A DNA stretch of 64,000 bases from CAYOSF01 sp964406605 (lineage in GTDB: Bacteria; Chloroflexota; Dehalococcoidia; DSTF01; RBG-16-68-14). Position numbers and translations under genes: made by a program. The stretch covers positions 13,156 through 77,155 of the forward strand of contig CAYOSF010000015.1 in assembly GCA_964406605.1 (NCBI GenBank), given 5' to 3'. The notes below the pieces were generated by a model. That model was not told the origin of the DNA, made no database searches, and saw nothing but the letters and a program-made list of their open reading frames with translations. This document shows, one piece after another, positions 46,008 to 52,045 of the stretch. Each line of letters begins with the position of its first letter. Position 1 is the stretch's first letter.

Positions 46008-46036
46008 AGCCCCCGAACCTTGCCGGTTCGGGGGCT
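46008..46036 (-). terminator. Hairpin between cobalamin riboswitch and operon
   Basis: 46008-46019 pairs with 46025-46036 in a perfect 12-bp GC-rich stem (AGCCCCCGAACC with its complement) and a 5-base loop. It lies between the riboswitch and the first gene on the minus strand. The bases after the stem (TCGCGTTAG) are not a proper U-tract, so it may be an attenuator, a weak terminator or a structure acting on translation. Confidence 0.55.
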
Positions 46037-46044
46037 CTTCTCAG

Positions 46045-46236
46045 TTCCTTTGGAGCATGTCGCCCTACCCCCTTTACGCGAAGGTTCTCGGACCGTCGGC
46101 GGAGGTAGGTATCCTGGCTCGTCCTTCCGAAGAAGGACTTACAGTTGCGCGACAGCGCCGGACTCTCACCGGCTTCCCCGTTTGCGGCCCTCGCTTCCGG
46201 GCTTCGGGCCACCTCCGTCGGGGCGCTATTCAGTTG
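46045..46236 (-). promoter_or_regulatory. Cobalamin riboswitch
   Basis: Reading leftward, the B12-box core is clear: GGGGAAGCCGGTGAGAGTCC then GGCGCTGTCGCGCAACTGT (46179-46141), followed by a stem (AGTCCTTC/GAAGGACG) and AGCCAGGATACC (46119-46108). The flanking CGGAGGT and ACCTCCG segments can pair to close the domain. Boundaries are approximate. Cobalamin riboswitches switch off transcription or translation when adenosyl- or hydroxocobalamin is abundant. It lies in the leader of the secreted protein/EcfT/EcfA/S-component operon. Confidence 0.93.
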
Positions 46237-46243
46237 TGATGCG

Positions 46244-46273
46244 AGTCTATCACCGCCCGGAGCATGCGGTCAA
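46244..46273 (-). promoter_or_regulatory. Candidate promoter of the B12 uptake operon
   Basis: Leftward TTGACC (46273-46268), an 18-base spacer and TAGACT (46249-46244). Predicted transcription start near 46237 coincides with the beginning of the riboswitch, which supports it. The -10 matches only four of six consensus bases. Confidence 0.5.
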
Positions 46274-46311
46274 CCGTTATGGCACTCCGGGTAAGCAACA
46301 AAGCCTGCTCG

Positions 46312-46340
46312 TAGACCGTTCCAACTCGTCGCCCTATACT
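46312..46340 (+). promoter_or_regulatory. Candidate promoter of the SDR gene
   Basis: Rightward TAGACC (46312-46317), a 17-base spacer and TATACT (46335-46340). It sits 60 bases upstream of the SDR ATG. The -10 is good, the -35 weak. Confidence 0.4.
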
Positions 46341-46400
46341 GCGGTGGCGTTCCATGAACTGAGGTCGGCCGGTAGCCGGCAGACGAGTAGGAGAGTAGAC

Positions 46401-47186
46401 ATGGAGATCCAAGGCAAGACGGCGTTGGTGACGGGAGCCGGATCGGGCATCGGCCGGGCCTCCGCGTTGCGGCTGGGTGCCGAAGGCGCCGCCGTCGCCG
46501 TCGCCGACATCGATGAAGGCGGCGGACGGGAGACGGTGCGTCAGATCGAGGCCGCCGGCGGCCGAGCCGCCTTCGTGCGAGCCGACGTCACCGAGCCAGG
46601 CGACGTGCGCGCGATGATCGGCTTCGCGCAGGAGACCTTCGGCGGGCTGGACATCCTGCACAACAACGCCGGCGTCATCAGCGGACGCCCTCGCTTCCCC
46701 GACGCCGAGCCGGAGCAGTGGTTTCGCACGGTCGACACCAACATTCGAGGCGCCATCCTCGTGGCTCAGTACGCCGTCCGGTCGATGCGAGAGCGCGGCG
46801 GCGGCGTCATCGTCAACACATCTTCGCTGTCCGCCGTCATCGGCTTCGCCGCCGATCCCGTCTACGCCGCCACCAAAGCGGGCGTGATGATGTTCACAGC
46901 CTCGCTGATGCGGCTCAAGGACGAGATGAACACACGTGTGAACTGCGTGTGCCCGGGTCTCGTCGACACGCCGATGCTCCAGTCCGGCCGGGAGGGAGCG
47001 GAGCCGCCGCAGGAAGGGCCCACCCTGGAACAGATACTGGAGCTGGTCCCCCTCATTCCGCCTGAGGAAGTCGCCGACGCGGTGGTGGAGCTCATTCGGG
47101 ATGATTCGCTCGCCGGCCGGGCGATCGTCATCCGGAACGGCCAGCCCCGCGAGCTGCTCCCGCAGCCCGAGGGGCCGGTCATCTAG
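46401..47186 (+). CDS. Short-chain dehydrogenase/reductase
   Basis: 261 residues from ATG 46401. The classical SDR motifs are present: cofactor TGAGSGIGRASAL, the acidic VADIDE favouring NAD(H), LDILHNNAGVISG, the Ser in NTSSLSAVIG and the catalytic YAATK. CPGLVDTPML is the usual motif after the active site. It oxidises or reduces a hydroxyl/keto group in an unknown substrate. Transcribed divergently from the B12 operon; no functional link visible. Confidence 0.9.
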   Translation: MEIQGKTALVTGAGSGIGRASALRLGAEGAAVAVADIDEGGGRETVRQIEAAGGRAAFVRADVTEPGDVRAMIGFAQETFGGLDILHNNAGVISGRPRFPDAEPEQWFRTVDTNIRGAILVAQYAVRSMRERGGGVIVNTSSLSAVIGFAADPVYAATKAGVMMFTASLMRLKDEMNTRVNCVCPGLVDTPMLQSGREGAEPPQEGPTLEQILELVPLIPPEEVADAVVELIRDDSLAGRAIVIRNGQPRELLPQPEGPVI

Positions 47187-47261
47187 CTCGGCGGATCCAA
47201 GACCTGGCGCTTCTCCGGCTCACGCCGGCAGAAGGCGGGGAGAAGCGCGCCGCGAAGCGAG

Positions 47262-47438
47262 CTACTCGTCCTCCATGTATTCCTTCACCTTCGCCATCAG
47301 CTCCGGGGTCGGCTCAAGGCCGTGTGTCTTGGCGTGCTCCGCCGCGAGCTTGAGCGTTTCCTCCTCGGTCTTGCCGCGGACGACGTGACCGCAGCCGGAG
47401 GCGGGGTTCACTTTGACGCAGTCGATGATCTTGCCCAT
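47262..47438 (-). CDS. DUF1059 family small protein
   Basis: 58 residues from ATG 47438, with GGAGGT as ribosome site. The sequence begins MGKIIDCVKVNPASGCGHVV and continues with EEETLKLAAEHAKTHG, matching the DUF1059 pattern of a short N-terminal Cys-containing strand followed by an amphipathic helix with AEHA. The two Cys (about residues 7 and 16) are conserved in type and might bind a metal. Function unknown. It ends a leftward group with an ABM protein and an MBL hydrolase. Confidence 0.75.
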   Translation of the reverse strand: MGKIIDCVKVNPASGCGHVVRGKTEEETLKLAAEHAKTHGLEPTPELMAKVKEYMEDE

Positions 47439-47512
47439 GACGTTACCTCCACACTCTGCCGACGCGGCGCTGCAGCACCGGATCGCACTCCGCGACGCTC
47501 GGTCGTGACGGC

Positions 47513-47818
47513 CTACGCGGTGGACTCGGCCTCGAGGCTGCCGTCGAACCAGTCCGGGTCGCTCGCCAGATTGGCGCGCAACTCACGGTACCAGGCGTCC
47601 GTGTCGGGATTGTCGGAATTGGCCTTGTAGTTCGCGCTCGTGTCGAACCGTGCCATGGCGATGAACTCGTCCGGGTCGTTCAAGTTCGAGACGATCGCGG
47701 ACCGCTCGAAGCCCTTGGCCTTCGGCTTTCGTTCCTGTTCCCATCGGTTGAAGGTGTCGATGACGGCCTGGCGCTTGCCGGGCTGCGCCTTGAATCGGAA
47801 AACGGTTACGTGTGCCAT
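47513..47818 (-). CDS. Antibiotic biosynthesis monooxygenase (ABM) domain protein
   Basis: 101 residues from ATG 47818, with GAGGAG upstream. The dimeric ferredoxin-like ABM fold is indicated by VTVFRFKAQPGKRQAVIDTF at the start, a central FERSAIVSNLNDPDEFIAMARF and a C-terminal helix with AWYRELRA. Such small proteins act as cofactor-independent monooxygenases, haem-degrading enzymes or binding proteins. No haem ligand can be assigned. It lies 93 bases after the MBL gene. Confidence 0.75.
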   Translation of the reverse strand: MAHVTVFRFKAQPGKRQAVIDTFNRWEQERKPKAKGFERSAIVSNLNDPDEFIAMARFDTSANYKANSDNPDTDAWYRELRANLASDPDWFDGSLEAESTA

Positions 47819-47911
47819 GTTTCTCCTCTTGGTTCTATTCCCCGGACTGAGGCAGGTGCTTGTCGGCCTGTCTCAATCTGGAATGAGCGGGAGCTGTGCC
47901 GCTCCTGCTCT

Positions 47912-48709
47912 CTAGTGGATGCCCGCCGCCACTTGTACCAGCATCGCCTGCACAGCCTCGTTGTCGGGCCCGACGAAGCGGTCCATGCCGGGAATCTCCG
48001 CCAACGCGCTCAGGAGCGCCTCGGTCTTCCCGCGGGCGGGCGGCAGGTGAGTGCTGAGGATCGTCTTGGGTTGGAGGCGACGGATGCGCTCCAGCTCGCC
48101 GGCGAACTTGTCTCGGTCCACCAAGGCAGTCCACGGGTGATTGGCGGAGTTGAAGAGCGCAAAGCCCTGACCGAAGGCCTGCTCCGGAATGTCCGCCACG
48201 TCCTCGGCGGGGGCGGGAACGAACGCGCCGAAGGCGTCCGACGTGAAGAGAACCTCTGTCTTCGTGTCGAGAAGGCCGATGGTGGCCGCCGAGTCGAACA
48301 CCGGCGGCACGACGACGGTGAGGCGGCGGTCGCCCGCGCTGAAGCTCTGATCGGGGTTGACGATTTGAACGCGTTCCAGCGGCACCGGCGCCTCGCCCAA
48401 CAGCTTCGCGAGACCGACGAAGACGGTGACCAGACGCGCGTTCGGCGCCTCGTTCAGCACCTCCCTTAGGTTGCCGGCGTGGTCCTTCTCCTCATGCGTC
48501 ATGACCACCCACCTGAGGTCGTGAGGGTGGACGAGAGACCAAAGCGCCTCAAGGAACTCCTCTCGTTCTTTGGGCATCCCGGTATCCACCAGTACGGGCT
48601 CGTCTGCCTGGATGAGGAACGCGTTGACCGGCAAGAGGCCGAAGCCGGGCGCCGGCTCGTAGGACGGTAGGACGTACGTATCAGCAGTTGCTCGGTAGGG
48701 TGTCTCCAT
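47912..48709 (-). CDS. MBL-fold protein of flavodiiron/ODP type
   Basis: 265 residues from ATG 48709, with AAAGGAG about 8 bases upstream; a TTG one codon earlier is also possible. The metal motif is THEEKDHAGN, that is HxExDH rather than HxHxDH, which is the diiron-binding form found in flavodiiron proteins and related oxygen-binding ODP proteins. Further ligands are likely in FTSDAFGAF and LSTHLPPARG. There is no flavodoxin domain. It may bind or reduce oxygen or a peroxide, or be a hydrolase of this subgroup. Confidence 0.78.
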   Translation of the reverse strand: METPYRATADTYVLPSYEPAPGFGLLPVNAFLIQADEPVLVDTGMPKEREEFLEALWSLVHPHDLRWVVMTHEEKDHAGNLREVLNEAPNARLVTVFVGLAKLLGEAPVPLERVQIVNPDQSFSAGDRRLTVVVPPVFDSAATIGLLDTKTEVLFTSDAFGAFVPAPAEDVADIPEQAFGQGFALFNSANHPWTALVDRDKFAGELERIRRLQPKTILSTHLPPARGKTEALLSALAEIPGMDRFVGPDNEAVQAMLVQVAAGIH

Positions 48710-49161
48710 CAAGAACTCCTTTCTTGGTGCGGTATCAGTCCATCGCTGCCGCCGATACTCGTTGCGGGCATCGACGATAGCTAATAGTGCTATAGATATA
48801 CTATATGCCTAAAACCTCCCTCCCTGTCAACTGTGACGACGCCGATTGGGCCGTTGTTGCCACAGTGGAGCCCCCGCAGGCGCGAACAAAGGTTGGGCAA
48901 ACCTGCGTGACTCACCGTTTTGGCCGCTCGAAGCGTGCGCTTCTCGTGGAGCGAGAGGAGATCGTGGGTGCCGGCGCAGGCGGTCCCGGGAAGCCGCCGC
49001 GGCCGGGCGCGGCCACGGCGCTCCGCGCGGGCATGCGGTCCAGGCCAGGGTGAGCTACCCTGTGGGACGCCGGCGCCGCTCGATGAATCCAGAAAGAAGG
49101 ATTCGGAGAGACGGATCCGGCTCTCCGAATTTCAAGTGAGGCTTGGGAAGACATACCTCCC
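48710..49161. other. Divergent intergenic region (MBL / URO-D)
   Basis: 452 bases. It holds the AT-rich candidate promoter at 48800-48830. The rest towards the URO-D gene is GC-rich with no recognisable coding frame, RNA or repeat. Confidence 0.5.
48800..48830 (-). promoter_or_regulatory. Candidate promoter of the MBL gene group
   Basis: Leftward TTGACA (48830-48825) and TATAGT (48805-48800) are good elements but the 19-base spacer is long. The region from 48781 to 48812 is AT-rich against its surroundings. About 90 bases separate it from the MBL start. Confidence 0.4.
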
Positions 49162-50250
49162 ATGAGCTTTGATCTGCATTTCACGGATGAGGACTGGGCC
49201 CGCACCGAGCGCGACTGGACGGCGTGGTGGAGCGGCGAGCTGGAGCGGCCCCTCGTACTCATCAACGACTTCGTTCAACGCCAGGACGGCCAGTTGCCTG
49301 AGCTGCCCGCGTTCACCAGCAATCTTCCACTGGACATGCCCGCGGAGGAGGTGGTCGACCGGGTACAGGCCTACCTGGAGGCCACGCGATTCTACGGCGA
49401 TGCCTTCCCCCGCTGGTGGCCCAACTTCGGCCCGGGCATCGTCGCCGGATTCCTCGGTGCCGAAGTGCACTCCATGCGCGACACCGTCTGGTTCGAACCG
49501 GCGGAGGAGGTCGAGATCGCAGGGCTGCGTCCGACCTACGATCCCGACAACGTGTGGTGGAAGCGGGTGAAGGATCTGACGGCGGCCGCCGCGGAGCGCT
49601 GGGGCCCCCGGGTTGTCTTGGGTCACACCGATCTCGGCGGCAACCTCGACATCATCGCCTCCCTCCGGCGCACGGAGCGGCTCTTGCTGGAGCTGTCAGA
49701 CGCCCCGGAGGAGGTGGCGCGCCTGCTGGGCGAGGTCACGCGCCTGTGGCTGCGCTACTACGACGAGCTGCACGAGATCATCCGCCGGGGTGCGCGGGGA
49801 ACGACTCCCTGGGCGCCCATCTGGTCTGCGCGCCGATGCTACATGCTGCAGTGTGACTTCTCCTACATGATCTCGCCGGCCATGTTCGAGCGCTTCGTGA
49901 TGCCGGACTTGACGGCCTGCTGCGATGCGCTGGACGACCCGTTCTACCACCTCGACGGCGAAGGGCAGATAACGCACCTGGACCTGCTGATTTCGATTGA
50001 GCGGCTTCGGGGCATCCAGTGGATCCCCGGCGACGGCGCGCCGCCACCGGAGCGCTGGCTGCCGTTGCTGGCACGGATCCGGGATGGCGGCAAGCTGTGT
50101 CAGCTCTTCGTGAGCGCTGAGGGCGCCATGACCATCGTCCGCGAGCTGGGCGGCCGCGGCTTCGCGTTCCAGCTCTTGGAGCTCATGAGCGAAGAAAAGG
50201 CTGGAGAGTTCCTTGCCGCGCTTGCAGCCGCCGACGCCGGCACGCATTGA
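49162..50250 (+). CDS. Uroporphyrinogen decarboxylase-superfamily protein
   Basis: 362 residues. The TIM-barrel pattern of the URO-D superfamily is suggested by WWPNFGPGIVAGFLGAEVHS, DLGGNLDIIASLRRTERLLL, QCDFSYMISPAMFERFVMPD and FYHLDGEGQITHLDLL, where a His-Asp pair sits in place of the metal or substrate residues. It is not the haem-pathway HemE: the N-terminal Arg-rich motif of HemE is absent. Relatives include corrinoid:CoM or folate methyltransferases (MtaA/CmuA). The gene is monocistronic. Function uncertain, possibly one-carbon or corrinoid chemistry. Confidence 0.75.
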   Translation: MSFDLHFTDEDWARTERDWTAWWSGELERPLVLINDFVQRQDGQLPELPAFTSNLPLDMPAEEVVDRVQAYLEATRFYGDAFPRWWPNFGPGIVAGFLGAEVHSMRDTVWFEPAEEVEIAGLRPTYDPDNVWWKRVKDLTAAAAERWGPRVVLGHTDLGGNLDIIASLRRTERLLLELSDAPEEVARLLGEVTRLWLRYYDELHEIIRRGARGTTPWAPIWSARRCYMLQCDFSYMISPAMFERFVMPDLTACCDALDDPFYHLDGEGQITHLDLLISIERLRGIQWIPGDGAPPPERWLPLLARIRDGGKLCQLFVSAEGAMTIVRELGGRGFAFQLLELMSEEKAGEFLAALAAADAGTH

Positions 50251-50385
50251 GGGCCACCAGGTTATCGTGACAAGGACCGCGCCAGCCCGGCGCCTCTTGA
50301 CCGATGTCTAGCTCCGGGCCACAGCGTGAGCGTGCTGCGGGTCTGACCCTTGGTCGGTGGGAACGGCAACGTAGAAACGCGCGCG

Positions 50386-50748
50386 TCAAGCCGGAAACTC
50401 AGCCGTCTCGGCCCGCTCGACGACCGCGCGACAGAGCCGCGACAGATCGACCGGACGCCCCTGCGCTCCGAGCAGGCGCATCTCGCAGGGGTCTTCCCGC
50501 TGGAACAGGTCGGCCCGGACCCCCCGTCGCCGCAACTCCTCGTACAAGCCGACCGCCGACTTCAGCGCGCGCAACCAACTCGTCGGTTCTGCCTCGTGAC
50601 CGTGGCCGGCGGCGCGAAAGCTGACGCCCTGCCGCTCGCTGATAGGCATGATGTGCGGCGGAAGATCGTCTTCGTAGGCCATGCGGAGGGCGTCAACTAG
50701 GGACGGCCAGTCGTCCGGGTCGACTCTCACTCGAAATCCACAGCACAT
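50386..50748 (-). CDS. Hypothetical protein
   Basis: 120 residues from ATG 50748, preceded by GGAAAG; an ATG at 50775 would add nine residues. It begins MCCGFRVRVDPDDWPSLVDA and has a helix-rich, charged sequence with no signal peptide or membrane segment and no family I recognise. Codon use looks normal for the window and the frame is long relative to the gap, so it is probably a gene. It is convergent with the URO-D gene and divergent from the ChbG gene. Confidence 0.5.
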   Translation of the reverse strand: MCCGFRVRVDPDDWPSLVDALRMAYEDDLPPHIMPISERQGVSFRAAGHGHEAEPTSWLRALKSAVGLYEELRRRGVRADLFQREDPCEMRLLGAQGRPVDLSRLCRAVVERAETAEFPA

Positions 50749-50978
50749 GGGAGCTTTCCACACACTCCGCGGCAACGCCGTCCAGCACTGCCTCTCATGA
50801 GTAGTCTACTACGTTTCGGCGCGAATCTCCTGCCGGCGCATCTGCCGGCGCGCGCGGCCTCATCGAGCGGCGGCTGTTCCCGGGACTCGCGGGGGTGGTA
50901 CCGGCGGTGGTAGGATAGTCCCGCCATGCAACAGTGCGTCGAGCGCGCCAAAGGCAGACACAACAGGAGGAGGGTAGC

Positions 50979-51875
50979 ATGAACCTCGCCGAGCGCCTTG
51001 GGTACCGTCCAGACGACCGCGTCCTCATCGTCCACGCCGACGACGTGGGTGTGACCCACGCGGCCAACCAGGCGGCCTTCGAAGCGCTGGAGGGCGGAAG
51101 CATCACCTGCGGCTCGATCCTGGTTCCGTGTCCCTGGTTCGCGGAGGTGGCCGAGTATTGCACCAGCCACCCACAGGCCGACTTGGGCGTCCACCTCACC
51201 CTCAACTGCGAGTACCCGCTCTACCGCTGGCGCGCCGTCTCCGGTCGGGAGCAGGCCCCCACTCTGTATGATGACCAGGGGTACATGTGGATGACGACCC
51301 CGGACGCGGTGGCCCACATCTCCCCCGAGGACGGCGGCCGAGAGATGCGCGCCCAGATCGAGACAGCCCTGGCCGCCGGCGTAGACGTCACGCATCTGGA
51401 TACCCACATGGGCACCGTGATCTTCCCCAAATTCATCGAGTCCTACATCTCGCTGGCAATCGAGTACAGGCTACCTCTCTTCCTGATCAAGCCGAGCCGC
51501 GAGCTGCTCGAGTCCAGGGGAATGTTGGAGTTCTGGGAGGCGCTGGAGCCTCAGGCGAGACGTGCCGAGGAGGCGGGCCTGCCCATCCTGGACGCCATCA
51601 TCACCGAAACGCTCGGTCCTTCGCCCGAGGGCAAGGAGGCCTACTTCAAGAGCCTGTTCGCCGGCCTCGAGCCGGGCGTCACCCACTTCCTCATTCACCC
51701 GGCCAAGCCCTCCGACGAGCTCTCGGCCATCGCGGAGGACGCCGCCGCGCGGGCCAAGGACTACGAGCTCTTCCGCGACGGAACCATGCGCGCCTACATC
51801 GAGAGCCTGGGCATTCACCTGACGGGCTACCGGGAGATCCGTGACGCCTACCGGGCCGGCGCGCTGAAGAGCTGA
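50979..51875 (+). CDS. ChbG/YdjC-family carbohydrate deacetylase
   Basis: 298 residues from ATG 50979, with AGGAGGAGGG upstream. The metal-binding DD pair is in VLIVHADDVGVTHAANQAAF; LGVHLTLNCEYPL contains the His ligand, DVTHLDTHMG supplies the second His pair, and THFLIHPAKP a third. The family removes N-acetyl groups from chito-oligosaccharides or related sugars. The central insertion after about residue 85 is longer than in E. coli ChbG. Likely cytoplasmic. Confidence 0.85.
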   Translation: MNLAERLGYRPDDRVLIVHADDVGVTHAANQAAFEALEGGSITCGSILVPCPWFAEVAEYCTSHPQADLGVHLTLNCEYPLYRWRAVSGREQAPTLYDDQGYMWMTTPDAVAHISPEDGGREMRAQIETALAAGVDVTHLDTHMGTVIFPKFIESYISLAIEYRLPLFLIKPSRELLESRGMLEFWEALEPQARRAEEAGLPILDAIITETLGPSPEGKEAYFKSLFAGLEPGVTHFLIHPAKPSDELSAIAEDAAARAKDYELFRDGTMRAYIESLGIHLTGYREIRDAYRAGALKS

Positions 51876-51942
51876 CCGCACTCGTCCGTCCTCGCACGAC
51901 TCTCCGCTTGTTGGCGGCCTCCCGGCACCGAGGCTTCCCGCA

Positions 51943-51972
51943 GGGAAGAAAGAACCCGGACATCTGTCCGGG
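51943..51972 (-). terminator. Rho-independent terminator of the surface-protein gene
   Basis: CCCGGACA (51955-51962) pairs perfectly with TGTCCGGG (51965-51972). Read leftward, the stem is followed by TTCTTTCTTCCC. It lies 73 bases beyond the stop of the leftward surface-protein gene. The 2-base loop is short, so the top pair is probably open. Confidence 0.65.
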
Positions 51973-52045
51973 GTGTGTGTCGGTTCGAATGGGTCTGGGG
52001 ACTACGCTGACGGCGGGGCAGCGCGGGCCCAGGTCGCCGGCCGTC

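Noticed and set aside
48791..48812. AT-rich TATAG/CTATA segment as a PadR-like operator
   Set aside because: The dyad is imperfect and no regulator lies nearby; more likely a promoter.
48846..49139. 97-residue rightward frame before the URO-D gene
   Set aside because: Arg/Gly/Ser-rich without family or ribosome site.
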